Below are positions 22,873-34,413 of a stretch of DNA of 64,000 bases, in pieces; position 1 is the first letter of the stretch, and the number at the start of each line of letters is the position of its first letter. The notes below the pieces were generated by a model that was given only the letters and a program-made list of their open reading frames with translations, was not told where the DNA came from and did not search any database. The position numbers were made by a program, and so were the translations under genes. The stretch comes from Fratercula arctica (lineage: Eukaryota; Chordata; Aves; Charadriiformes; Alcidae): assembly GCA_947846985.1 (NCBI GenBank), contig CANTUZ010000001.1, positions 33,504,727 to 33,568,726 of the forward strand, written 5' to 3'.

Positions 22873-25061
22873 TTAGGACCCAGCAGAGCAAGAATCCCCA
22901 TGCATGGCCAGTTCAATTGCAGGAAGCTGTGCTCTGCAATTGGGAAGGAAATTGAACTCCTTCAAAGCTTGAAGAAGCTCTCTTTTGGTGTCTGAGGTTG
23001 ATCGATGACAGACACTCTTAAATCAGAATTCACTGACAAATTCTTACCTAAATTTTAAAAAAATGCCCACCATTATATAGTGATTGTGTGTATCAATAGC
23101 ACTTGTGAGCTATAGGACAGGAGTTGTAGCCATGCATGGCTCTGTGAGCATTTTATAATGATTTTACATTTCTGACTGGTTAAAGGAATAATGTGAAGTG
23201 CCACAATGATGAGAGCTGCCTGACTGTTGCCACAGACATGGGAGTTATGTAGTGGACACTGCCAATCAAGGGTTTATTCTTAAGAATCTATTGTAGTCAG
23301 AAGGTCTTTTTTTCTAGATCTGGTTGGTTGAGGTTTTTTTTCTCATTAATCCAGTCATCTCCATGTCTAATTCCCTTCTCTTGTGAGAGGTAACAGAGTT
23401 GCATAAAAATGTCTTTCCCAGTAAAATGCTTCTTTAACAATTTGGCCATGATACAAAACCAGATTCCCATCAGAAAAGATTTTTATCTCCCAGCATATTG
23501 CAGCCAATTTCCTTCCTAATTAATACCATATCCACCTCCAAATTCCATTTCAGTTCCCAAACGAAAATTGATGAGGCAGTCAACCACAAATAAGCACAAT
23601 ATTCCACTGATAGTTCAATCGGCACAGTTTCCAGCATAGCGTGTTACTAAAGGACAACCAGCATTAATGTTTTCATGTCCCTTGGACATGCCCTGCTTCT
23701 AGCACGTTACTATGATAGCTCCAAGCTACACTCAAAGAAGGTTTTTAACGTGAGGTTTGATCAAAGAGTCAGCTGCGTATGTGTCAAAATGAAACAGGAT
23801 AGGTAAAATCTTTTCTGAGGAGCAAAAGCAGGGTCTGAGCAGTGGCACGTGCTTGAATGGAAGACAACAGAGGCTGGAGCAAAGGGAGGTGCATCGACCA
23901 CATAAGCTCTTCCCTGATGTACTGGACAGTTTGCGGTACCACTCCTAAGGAATGATATGCAAGGCAACCCAGCTGGAAATGGCCTTGCAAAAGGGGGCTA
24001 GAAATGGCTTTTCCCATGCTGAATGGTAGTATTGTGTCCCTGATCAGCTGCGATCTGGACTTGTCTCACACCAGTGCTACCAGCCAGTGTAACCAAAGCT
24101 GATTGTGGTATTTGCAACGTATTCACCTAGCCTTGAGAATGAAACAACAACTGGTCCTTGTTGGCCTTGTAAGACGCTTCTTGGGAACTGACATCAGGGA
24201 ATGAAGTGACAATTAATATGTTTAAATATGCTGGCTATCATCCTCCAAAGTATATACAAAACTTAAGTGTCTACCATGCAATTGTCCTCTTCCCTGAGCA
24301 GAGCCTATGTGAACTTACATGCTGCCTTCCAGGAAAGCAAATGCATTTACCAGAAGAACCCAGACCACCAAAGTCTTTGTGTTTCAGATAAGAGGACGCT
24401 CTGCATTGATTATTAGAACCACATTCATACAAATTGAAAAGCTTCTGTCTCAGAGTAGCCCTATGTTTGCTCACCTTGCCTGCCTACAGAAAATCCTGGA
24501 GAAAATCCTGAAGGGTATGTTTTCCAGTTGAGAGGATATTTAGAAAAGAAACGACTTTGTTTTAAAGTTGAAAAACACTGAGAAGAAAGTGTCAAAGCTG
24601 GATATTGGCAATAGTCCTTTAAAGTAGCTGTAACAACTATGGACATGTTTTCTTCTGCTGGGGCTTATCCGTGAAGCACAGCTGTTAGCTGGTAAAAAAA
24701 AAAAAAAGAATCCTTTCATGTAGATGAAAATGCTCTGACTCTAATGTTTCTAAATCTATTTGCCTAGGTCTAGAAAAGTTTATTTTAAAGGGCAGTTTCT
24801 TCTTCAGGAATTTCTCAGTAAATAGCGTATTATGCATATCTTGGTGGAAATATTCTCAAAGCTGCCTGCAAAAGCTGCTGTAATGCACCAGAAATTGGAT
24901 GAATCGTAGCCAGGGGAAGTACACAACAAAAAAAAACCCAAAAAAACCCCAACAACTGCCTTAACATTAGCTCTAGCCAAAGAGATTAATGAAATAACCA
25001 AGCAGATTAATAGGCTCAGTAACAGGGGCAATTAGTGTAGTGGGGGTAGTAGATCCCACAC
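22873..25061. other. unique non-coding DNA
   Basis: No gene or interspersed repeat recognised. Contains an A14 run (24694-24707) and a CAAAA/AACCC-rich stretch (24928-24950). Confidence 0.6.
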
Positions 25062-25505
25062 TCACAGAATGACAGAATGACAGAATGGCAGGGGTTGGAA
25101 GGGACCTCTGGAGGTCATCCAGTCCAACCCCCCCACCAGAGCAGGGTCACCTAGAGCAGGTTGCACAGGAACGCGTCCAGGCGGGTTTTGAATGTCTCCA
25201 GAGATGGAGACTCCACCACCTCTCTGGGCAGCCTGTTCCAGTGCTCTGCCACCCTCAAAGTAAAGACGTTCCTCCTCATGTTTAGGTGGAATTTCCCATG
25301 TTCAAGTTCGTGCCCGTTACCTCTTGTCCTGTCATTGGGCACCACTGAAAAAAGATTGACCCCATCCTCCTGACACCCACCCTTCAAGTATTTATAAGTG
25401 TTGATAAGATCGCCCCTCAACCGTCTTTTTTCCAGACTAAAAAGACCCAAGTACCTCAGCCTTTCAAGACCTACAAACTTCCTTCTCCTGGCACCAAATG
25501 ATAGC
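25062..25505 (-). mobile_element. CR1 LINE, 3' fragment (ATTCTGTC-tailed subfamily)
   Basis: Minus-strand CR1 of about 440 bp. Read on its own strand it encodes the C-terminal 118 residues of ORF2 (25151-25507), including [37 protein letters not shown] and [18 protein letters not shown], ending at a stop after CNLL. It then continues through the 3' UTR to ATTCTGTC/ATTCTGTG repeats at the left end. The frame is uninterrupted, so this copy is fairly young. The C-terminal region follows the reverse transcriptase and has no enzymatic motif. The same subfamily lies in the opposite orientation at 33805-34413. Confidence 0.93.
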
Positions 25506-25555
25506 AACTCCTTTAGAAAGGTTGGTCAGTTAATGCCTGAACATTTGTTATTATA

Positions 25556-25632
25556 ACTACTACTACTACTACTACTACTATTACTACTACTACTACTGCT
25601 ACTGCTATTGCTACTACTACTACTAGTACTAC
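25556..25632. repeat. (TAC)n microsatellite
   Basis: About 25 ACT/TAC units with a few TTA, TGC and TAG interruptions. It starts about 50 bp beyond the 5'-truncated end of the CR1 at 25505. Confidence 0.97.
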
Positions 25633-28133
25633 AGAAACAAACGTGGTGCTCGTAAAGGACATGACCTAAAAGTCTCTGGACTTGTGTCTCATGCACAGCA
25701 GTATGGGAAGTTTGCCCTCTATGGCAGCTTTAATCCTGACCCAGAAGAAAGAGAGGACCAGTGCCTTCCAGCCCTTTGCACACCTTCAGGCTCCCCACAG
25801 AACAGGGAACTAATGCCAATGGTGATGTTTCTTCCTCGTCATTAATATTGCTAATTTCCTCTATTGGAGAGCACTGCCCAGGGACACCAGACGAGCTAGG
25901 GTAAAAATGTACTGTACAAGCACATAGTACCAGATATATTATCACCCTGAAGGAAATAAAAAGGCAGAAATAAAAATGAACTGACTTTTGTGGGGGGCTG
26001 GGAAGTGAGCCTTCTTTAGAGTCTTGCTCTAAAGCAAGCCTTGAGTCACATTCTTCCCAGATTCTTCCCTAAAATATACCTGAAAGTAGAATCTAACTAA
26101 CCATTTACAGCAGGTGGCCACTATTCATGGAACAAAACCATCATCGACTTCAGCAAGAGCTGGACCTAACCCATGGATGGTGAAAGAACAACCTCATTTC
26201 ATTACATTCCTCTTCATGTTCATTCAAATGGAAAACAACTTTCATAAACAAAGTTTGCAAGGCTGCTCAGGCCATCTGCCATTCATTTAACAATGGCTAC
26301 TCCTTTGGTGTTTCTACTCATGGACCATTCATCTTTTAGCTATCAAGTTTGCAATTAACAAGAATTTACCCTATGGAGTCTGTTTGCACATTTGTTAAAC
26401 TCTCCTAGATTAAAAAAAAGAAAGATCAATTTAGTAGGTATATCAACCACTGCCTAAAAATGCGCTGCTTCTATATATTACCTTTTAGTCAATTATATTT
26501 CAGTTCCCTGGTTTTCTAGAAATCAGCATTCATTCTTACCCTTGCATTTCCATTTTTATTCATTCTGCTTTAGAGAAGCAAAACTTTGCCTGATGGAAAA
26601 CCACCGTGGCTCCTTTCCAGATACTTAAGGGACATGCTCTGTTTCCATAAAATGGAGGAATTTGCAGCTCCTCGTACATTGTAAGGAGAGGAGCCACACC
26701 ACAGCTACAGGTTCTTACTGTATTTTTCCTGGAGAGTAAATGAACTGTGCAGACCACTACAGTTCCTAGAGTTAACCTCCTCTAGGGACAAGTCTGGTCT
26801 TGACTTCAGCAGGAGTCGATCTCAGTCAGGCTTCAACATATGGATGACACAGAGTTAAACTGCAGAGTCCTGGAGGCCGGGAGACACTGTCTCCCCACCT
26901 GTGTATTTCATTGTATTCAGGCCCCACTGACTAATGCCCCACCTTTACAATTTATTCCACTTTATGTAAAAAATTAACAGCACTGACAAAATAAAACTTG
27001 GCTGTATGCTCTCATTGCCTATGGAGCATTTTGGCTGCTAAAAATAATATGTTGTCGCTTGGGAAAGCCAAATTCTTCATGTTGTTGCAGCCAGACTGTC
27101 TAGACTGCCTAATAAGGTGGAGGTTGTTCTGGGATGGCCTTATATTCTTTTTAACATTGACTATTTTTTTCAGTGATTGCTTTGTTGGTAGATATTGCCA
27201 ATGTTATACTCATTTCAGATTTGGAGGTTTTTTTGAGGAATGAAAAAGAGCATAGATTTCCGTCCTGGAATAATTGCTCTATAAATATTGCACTTCTCAG
27301 TTCAGTAAAGCCTAGAGCATGAAAAAGTCTTGAATGCTTTCTGCCTAAACAAAAGAATATGATGTCACTTCTAAGCTGCAACATCAGGAATGGCAAGTGA
27401 TTCTTTAATATTCAGCGCTTGACCTGGCTAGTCCTCCGTATACACAAGTCAATGTGAATTCCACTCATTGGGGCTTTAAAGGATCAGGTTTGTAGTTTGT
27501 AGAGCACTAAAAAGCCAGCGCTCATTTTGAAAATGTCACTGCACACGTGGTCATCAGCAAAATAATTCAGAACTGCTTAGGCCATTGTGTTTCTCTTGAC
27601 TTGGTGCTAAATGTCATGCTGTTCCTGAAGAGCAGCCACCCTCTGATGTGTGAGGAGTCTGGCCTTCATCCTGCAAGTGGCAAAGTATGCTGAGCTGCTG
27701 AGCGTCTGCTCACGCCCACATTCCGTTGTGGCCGACCATGTGCTCCCTCAGAAAAGGCATCCTTTGTACCGTGCCTTCCTCCCTGGCATTTGTACTATGC
27801 CAGGGAAGAAGGTGGAATGGTGCAGACCAACAGGAAGCCACTTTTATCCCTTGGAGTTTGCCAATAAACTATATTTTTACATACAGAGTATGCAATTAAC
27901 AGCAATTTACTACTAGCTGGATCTAGATAGTATCCTGTTCTACATAAGGATTGCACTCAGTGGTCAGATGCTTGTTTTATTTTCCCTGTGGATATGCCAC
28001 TGCAACTGGTAATTCCAGTTACCTCACCACTTTTTACTCTCTGGTGTCCTTATGTTCTTCTGTTGAAGGCACTTGACAGAATCACAGAATATACAGGCTA
28101 TGTTCCAGTCTTTGCCTCCATCTTCTTATGTCA
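25633..28133. other. unique non-coding DNA
   Basis: No gene or repeat family recognised in this 2.5-kb stretch. Confidence 0.6.
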
Positions 28134-28204
28134 TCTGAAGGAAGTTGTTTAGATTCACAAACACTTGAAGGAAGTTGTTTAGATGTACAAAAGATGTACA
28201 AAAG
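28134..28204. repeat. local tandem duplications
   Basis: TGAAGGAAGTTGTTTAGAT occurs twice, 30 bp apart (about 28135 and 28165). It is followed by a second, 11-bp tandem copy of GATGTACAAAA (about 28183-28204). Confidence 0.85.
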
Positions 28205-28649
28205 AGCTCAGATGATTGACATGGAAAGTTAAGCAGAATCTAGGGCCACAACTCAGTTCTCAACACTTCCTCAGATGCACAAATAAGCAAGGAATACATT
28301 TTCCAAGTCACCTAAAACTCTTATTTCTGCACGTGATCTGCACTTCCATGATGTCACCCAGCAAAGCATAACCACATTTATTTGAAACCTTGGTCTGAAG
28401 AGGAGGAAGACCTGGACGCTAGACCTCTTCTCTCCAGTAGTTCAATGGCAAGACGAATCAGACCTCCACAGGAGTCAGATGGGTTTCTAGGACCTTCTCA
28501 CCTTAGCAGCTTCAGACTGTGTTCCAGGAAAATATCCTAAACACCAGTTCATAAGCTGTTCTGTGACAAAAATATTCTGGTCTCCACTGCATGAAACAAG
28601 GAAATTTGAAAAAAAATAGTGTAGTTCCACTGAGTCAGGAGAGTAAGCA
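28205..28649. other. unique non-coding DNA
   Basis: Nothing recognised. Confidence 0.6.
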
Positions 28650-29165
28650 CAGAGTCATAGATAGGGAGGGATCTTCAGAAACTCTCTAGTCTACCCACCT
28701 AACCTAAGGAAGGATCATTTATACCTTCTGCTTGTCTAATTGCTAAGGATTCTCCTGGAAAGAGACTGCCATATTTCCATATGCAGTCTATGTCAGTGCT
28801 TCTCTATGCATAGATTTAGAAGGCTTTTACTGTTATTCTTGCTTGTGGGAAGAGGGAACAGATTATTCTCTTCTTTCTTTAAGTGTTTGTGGTCTATTGT
28901 CATCTCCCTAATCAGTCTTTAAGTTAAACAACCCCAAGTCCTTTAATCTTCCCCAATAGATCATGCTTTCAAAATCACTTTATTCTAGACTGACTCCAGC
29001 TTGTCTTTCTGATACCCAGAACTAAACAGAGCACTTCAGCTGAGCTCTTACGAAAAGTGGAACAAAACAGTATGTCTTGCAAGCTGTTCTTCTGCATGTA
29101 AAACCTGACCTGCCATTTTTGCAATGGAAGAATGATGTTGGGTTCAGCTCATGGCGCCCGATGCC
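28650..29165 (-). mobile_element. ancient CR1/L3-like LINE, 3' part
   Basis: A highly diverged minus-strand CR1 tail. Landmarks on the plus strand, in the order expected for an inverted CR1, are: AGAGTCATAGATAGGGAGGG (3' end, 28650s); GCAGTCTATGTCAGTGCTTC (28783, 'FHRLP' region); AACAACCCCAAGTCCTTTAA then GATCATGCTTTCAAAATCAC (28927-28977); and CCCAGAACTAAACAGAGCAC (about 29015). These match the amniote-wide ancient CR1/L3 family by eye. No frame survives. It is probably the 3' half of the same element seen at 31250-31975, split by the young CR1 between them. Confidence 0.78.
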
Positions 29166-29494
29166 TGTACATGACTATTTCAGTTGCTAAAAGAGTACTT
29201 TTGAAGTGGTTGACTCTACACCACATAATGTGTTCTATTTTGCATTATGGAGCAGTCTTGAAGTGCATGACCTGCTTTCCTTTGAGATGAAAGTAAACTA
29301 AAAGATGCTCCTCAAGATTGTACTTGCTGAGCATTTTCTGCTAATGGACAGTCAGTCCACAAGACCAGACTAGAGCTAGAAGTAAACCCTCTAAAAGTGA
29401 ACCCAAGAGTTCTCAGGTCCTCAGCCCTGGCTTTTTCACCCCACAAACTTGCTCCTGTTGCGCAGCACTGCTTGGGTATTCCTGCAGAATTAAA
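29166..29494. other. unresolved stretch between ancient and young CR1
   Basis: About 330 bp that I could not align with confidence to either element. It may be further decayed ancient CR1 or another insertion. Confidence 0.4.
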
Positions 29495-30294
29495 ACGGGA
29501 AAAAAGTAAGACCCAGAGAACTACAGACTGGTCAGTCTCACCTCTGTGCCTGGCAAGATCATGGAGCAGATGCTCCTGGAAACCATGCTAGGCCTCATGG
29601 AAAAAAGAGAGGTGATCAGGGATAGCCAATGTGGCTTCACTAAAGGCAAATCTTGCCTGACAAATTTGGTGGCCTTCTGTGATGGTGTTACAGCATTAGT
29701 GGATAAGGGGAGAGCAACTGACATCATCTACCTGGACTTGTGCAAAGCATTGGACACTGTCCCGCACGATATCCTTGTTTGTAAATTGGGGAGACATGGA
29801 TTTGATGGACAGACCAATCAGTGGATAAGGGATTGGCTGAATGGCCACACTCAAAGTGTTGTGATCAGTGGCTCAATGTCCAAGTGGACACCAGTGACGA
29901 GTGGTGTTCCTCAGGGGTCGGTACTGGGACTGGTGCTGTTTAACATCTTTGACAGTGACATGAAAAGTGGGATTGAGTGCACACTCAGTAAGTCTGCCAA
30001 CAACACTAAGCTGTGCGGTGAGGTTGACATGCTGGAGGGAAGGGATGCCATCCAGAGGGACCTGGATAGGCTTGAGAGGTGGTCTTGTGCAAACCTTGTG
30101 AAGTTCAACCAGGCCAAGTGCAAGGTCCTGCACATGGGTCAGGGCAATCTCAAGCACAAATACAGGCTGGACAGAGAATGGCTTGAGAGCAGCCCTGAAG
30201 AGAAGGACTTGAGGGTTTTGGTTGACAAGAAGCTCAACATGAGCTGGCAATGTCCTCTCGCAGCCCAGAGATCCAACCGCATCCTGGACTGCAT
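29495..30294 (+). mobile_element. CR1 LINE, RT fragment (middle tier, left part)
   Basis: Plus-strand CR1 ORF2 with a long open frame (29546-30319, 257 codons, the last few inside the nested insert). It contains conserved RT blocks: the '[10 protein letters not shown]' entry block, [12 protein letters not shown], motif [16 protein letters not shown], motif [12 protein letters not shown], and motif C at 29993-30004. Motif C reads S-A-N-N instead of F-A-D-D, so both catalytic aspartates are gone despite the open frame. The thumb ([20 protein letters not shown]) follows. The protein would be inactive. The 5' end is truncated within the RT. The element is interrupted at about 30294 and resumes at 30631. 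Confidence 0.93.
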
Positions 30295-30630
30295 ACAACT
30301 ACTTGAAAGGACATTGTAGAGAGGTTGGTGCTGGTCTCTTCTCACAGGGAATTAGCAATAGAACAAGAGGGAATGGGTTCAAGCTGCAACAGGGTAGGTT
30401 TAGGCTGGACATTAGGAAAAAATTCTTCACAGAAAGAGTGGTTAGACACTGGAATAAGCTGCAGGGAGGTGGTGGAGTCACCATCCCTGAACGTGTTTAA
30501 GACTCATTTAGGTGTGGTGTTGGGGGATATGGTGTAAGGGAGAACTTTGTAGAGTGGAATTGATGGTTGGACTCGATGATCCCAAAGGTCTCTTCCAACC
30601 TAAATGATTCTATGATTCTATGATTCTATG
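30295..30630 (+). mobile_element. CR1 LINE, young 3' tail nested in the CR1
   Basis: A 336-bp CR1 tail. It begins ACAACTACTTGAAAGGACAT and runs through the ORF2 C-terminus ([16 protein letters not shown]) and a 3' UTR with GTGTTGGGGGATATGGTGTA. It ends in three ATTCTATG units (about 30608-30630). It splits the surrounding CR1 between GACTGCAT and AAAGGAAGCATGGCC, which are adjacent in intact copies. The same subfamily occurs on the minus strand at 36588-36985. Confidence 0.92.
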
Positions 30631-31218
30631 AAAGGAAGCATGGCCAGCAGGTCAAGGGAGGTGATTCTGCCCCCTTACTCCGCTCTTGTGAGACACCACC
30701 TGGAGTACTGTGTCCAGCTCTGGAGCCCCCAACATAAGAAGGACATGGACTTGTTGGAGTGAGTCCAGAGGAAGGCCATGAAGATGATCAGAGGGCTGGA
30801 ACACCTCTCCTATGAGGACAGGCTGAGAGAGTTGGAGTTGTTCAGCCTGGAGAAGAGAACGCTCTGGGAAGAGCTTATAGCAGCCTTCCAGTACTTAAAA
30901 GGGGTCTACAGGAAAGACAGGGAGGGACTTTTTATGAGGGAGTGTAGGGATAGGATGAGGGGTAATGGTTTTAAACTGAGAGACGGGAGATTTAGATTAG
31001 ATTATTAGGAAGAAATTTTTCACTATGAGGGTGGTGAGGCACTGGAACAGGTTGTCCAGAGAAGCTGTGAATGCCCCATCCCTGGAAGTGTTCAAGGCCA
31101 GGCTGGATGGGGCTTTGAGCAACCTGGTCTAGTGGGAGGTGTCCCTGCCCATGGCAGGGGGGTTGGAACTAGATGATCTTTAAGGTCCCTTCCAACCCAA
31201 ACCATTCTACGATTCTAT
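30631..31218 (+). mobile_element. CR1 LINE, middle tier, right part to 3' end
   Basis: Continuation of the element that starts at 29495. It holds AGCATGGCCAGCAGGTCAAG, a thumb and C-terminal coding region (about 30778-31008 carries [15 protein letters not shown]; a stop follows) and TGGAACAGGTTGTCCAGAG. The 3' UTR has CTAGTGGGAGGTGTCCCTGC and GGGGGGTTGGAACTAGATGA. Terminal repeats ATTCTACGATTCTATAG lie at 31204-31220. Several stops and shifts are present. Confidence 0.93.
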
Positions 31219-31249
31219 AGAAGTACCCCACAACCTTCAGAAGCTGTCT
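31219..31249. other. short flank between CR1 and ancient CR1
   Basis: Nothing recognised. Confidence 0.5.
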
Positions 31250-31975
31250 TGAAGAAAAGTGCCTTACTGCTTGTACTGTATACCACATATCTACCATTGA
31301 TTACTTTTGCCTTAGTGCCATATCTTGCATTTATCCACTTAGAATTTTATTCAGTATTTGCATTTCTCAAACTTTCCTTAAATTCTAGATCTGTCCTCCA
31401 GTGCATTTGCTGTCTTTCTTGTCTTCGGGACATCTGCAAATTTAATATTTAATATTTTCTCTTCCATCATCCAGGTCATTAATTAAAATATGAAGTAGAG
31501 TGAGATTCAAGACATATCCCTCTGGCACACCACTCAGTACCTCCTGCCATCTTAACAGTGAACTACAGAGAATATTCTTAGCATATGATTATCTTGTCAA
31601 TTTTGCCCTATACTATAGAAGTTCCACCAAGGCTATATACATGTACATTTTTTAATGAGAATGTCATACGAAACAGTATTGAGATCAAAATATGTGAAAA
31701 TAGCTGCCTCATCTCTATCTGTAAGATCGTCACAGAGAGAAGTTAAATTGTTTTAATGCAATGTGGTTGTGATAAATTCTAGTGGACTACTATTTATCTT
31801 TTTGTTATCCTTCAGGTACTTACATATAGTTTAGTCAATTATTTGTTCTAGATTTTTTCTAGGAGTTGATGTTGATTGATCTTTTCCCTATTTAAGAATA
31901 ACCACTACACTTGCCATTTTCCCTGTCTTCTGGTACCTTATTTGACCTCAATGATTCTCAAAAGCTTCATTTTGC
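31250..31975 (-). mobile_element. ancient CR1/L3-like LINE, RT region
   Basis: Minus-strand relic of the reverse-transcriptase region. Plus-strand landmarks in order: CATCTGCAAATTTAATATTT (31430, complement of the 'K-F-A-D-D' region); ATCATCCAGGTCATTAATTA (about 31467, complement of 'F-I-N-D-L-D'); CTCTGGCACACCACTCAGTA (31521, complement of the 'S-G-V-P-Q-G' region); ATGAGAATGTCATACGAAAC (about 31656, complement of the 'D-T-V-P-H-D-I-L' region); and a 'GGTACTTACATATAGTTTAGT' type block at about 31817. Coding capacity is lost. Decay is far greater than in neighbouring CR1s, so this is a very old insertion, likely continuous with 28650-29165 before the younger CR1 landed in it. Confidence 0.82.
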
Positions 31976-33804
31976 ACTAACACATAAAACAGACCGAGGA
32001 GCACGCTCTGGCCCTGAGGCCAAGTGGCACAGCACAATTCATCTCCACATGGCAAACCTTTCCCCTCACTCATCAGAAAAGAGTGTTCACATTCAAACTG
32101 TCCCTCACCCGGGTTATTCCCCATCTGCGTCCAGAAAGTGCCTGTGAAAATAGTAGGACAAAAACACAAAACTATGCCAGAGAGCTTTTAGCAATAAACA
32201 CTTTGGGTGATCCTAGGACAGCAGGTTAGCCTACAACCTGTCTCTGTTCTAGTTGTGACTATAGGTATAGCCAAAAAATGATCACAAAACTGCCTGAAAT
32301 GGCCTAAACCAGTTTAGTTCTAATGATGGTGACAATGATGCTCAGCTCAGTGCTTAGGATGCAGGATCCATTTTGTTCCCATAAGAACTGCAGTAACGGT
32401 ATGGGGAGTGGGAGAAAATGCTTTTTCAAAGATGCAGAGACAGAAAACTGCCAGTATGTGCCAATTTAGTTTAGTTCAGGAATCTAATTTATTCCTTGCT
32501 CTGCACCCACCCCATAATGAATGTTTCCTTTCTGTTCGTTATATCTACTTTTTCTTTCTTTGGGTTGCTTACTTACTTGCCCTCATTTTCAAATGTCCTT
32601 GTTATTGTGATTCTGTAATATTCTCTGCTACCCATTTCAACCCAGGCCTTCTTTTTAGTTATCATATTGTTACATTATGCAAGAATCATTATTCGGTCCT
32701 GTCTTAAAGATAGAACCTCTAGCTGCTACATAATGCATGTACAGATTCAATGCATTTCTAATGCCAAGAATTTCTCTCCTTTCCCATTGTTCATATAACC
32801 AGAAATATTCTGTGGAAAAACTAAAAATAAATCTTCACCCAGTAGAATATGGTTTGTAATGTCTCTTGATACGAGCATTATCTCAGATTTAGCTCACCTC
32901 ACTTTGTATGGGAGATAGAGAGAGATTCAGCTCTAATTTAATATCTCGGAGATTGATCTAAGCTGTTTGCAGTTTCAGTCACACGTAATAAGGTGAAGGT
33001 ACAGAGTCTGACTGTCTGGCTGAGCATTTATGCTCTGCTTATCACAGTAACATATCTGAGCTGCTTTGAAAAAAAAAAAAAAAAAAAACCTCTGAAAAGC
33101 CAGCAAAAATTAATAATGACCTTCCAATATTATTAACCTAACCTGATTCCTTTGTGCTTGACACCATTAGTTTTCATTCCTTTAACATTGTGCTTCCCAG
33201 TTCTGCAATCCTGAAAACTGCTCGAGTAAGCTCTTTTCCAAGGTTGAATGGGAAGCTGTGTCAGATGCCTTTCTGACAGAGACCCATGCTGGACTGTGAT
33301 CCTGATGGAACGTGGAGAGGGACTAATGCTCATGTGGCTGCACCATGGGTTTTGGGGCTGGAAGGGAAAACACCACAGGAGGCACTGCTGATAGAAGTAG
33401 GAGGGAGTTATAGATGGGTACCTACAGCTGCAGTGCTAGATCTCTCCCTTGTGAGTTCTTATCGAAGATAATTCAAAATGGAGTAACTTCTGAAATATCT
33501 GGGCTACACAATTCAGCTTAATGCTATGGTCCCTGAATTAGCTCCAGGAGCGGTTATAATTACATTGCGCTGTCATTCTGCCCAAGCTCCTTAGTCTTCT
33601 TGAGAGGTGGATCTAATTACTCTGGGCACAGCACCAGCCTAATGCAGCCACAGCTCTTCTGGGACGGAGCCGGGGTGTGTGCTGACACTGTGCTGGCCTG
33701 GATATTCACACCAAAGCCTGCTCAATGATAGCTCGGAATTGTCCTTCCAGTGCCTTGTGGCACACTGCAGGTGTGTCTTATAGCTGGCCTGCCAAAGGAG
33801 AGCC
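31976..33804. other. unique non-coding DNA
   Basis: No gene recognised. It contains an A20 homopolymer at 33069-33088. A 99-codon plus-strand frame at 32408-32707 has no family signal. Confidence 0.55.
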
Positions 33805-34413
33805 CAAACCCAAACCAGCAATGTGTCCTTGTGGCCAAGAAGGCCAATGGCATCCTGGGGTGCATCAAGAAGAGTGTGGCCAGCAGGTTGAGGGAGGCTG
33901 AGGGAGGTCATCCTCCCCCTCTACTCTGCCCTGGTGAGGCCACATCTGGACTACTGTGTCCAGTTCTGGGCTCCCCGGATCAAGAAGGACAGGGAACTGC
34001 TGGAGAGGGTGCAGCAAAGGGCTACAAAGATGATTAGGGGTTTGGAATGAAGAAAGGCTGAGGGATTTGGGTCTCTTCAGTCTGGAAAAAAGATGATTGA
34101 GGGGGGACCTTATCAACACTTATAAATACTTGAAGGGTGGGTGTCAGGAGGATGGGGCCAGGCTCTTTTCAGTGGTGCCCGGCAACAGGACAAGAGGTAA
34201 CGGGTACAAACTTGACCATATGAAGTTCCACCTAATCATGAGGAGAACAGGCTGCCCAGAGAGGTGGTGGAGTCTCCATCTCTGGAGACATTCAAAACCC
34301 GCTTGGACATGTTCCTGTGCAACCTGCTCTAGGTGACCCTGCTCTGGCAGGGGAGTTGGACTGGATGACCTCCAGAGGTCCCTTCCAACCCCTGCCATTC
34401 TGTCATTCTGTGA
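33805..34413 (+). mobile_element. CR1 LINE, 3' fragment (ATTCTGTC-tailed subfamily)
   Basis: Plus-strand CR1 of about 610 bp, starting at CAGCAATGTGTCCTTGTGGC. ORF2 C-terminal sequence ([34 protein letters not shown]) leads into the 3' UTR with GTGACCCTGCTCTGGCAGGG and ends in ATTCTGTCATTCTGTG (34398-34413). It differs from its inverted relative at 25062-25505 by a 10-bp tandem duplication near 33890-33908 (TGAGGGAGGC twice). There is also a deletion of about 30 bp after ATGAGGAGAA (34240), which joins it directly to CAGGCTGCCC. Confidence 0.93.

Noticed and set aside
28078..28096. ACAGAATCACAGAATA, resembling an inverted CR1 terminus
   Set aside because: The downstream sequence does not continue as CR1.
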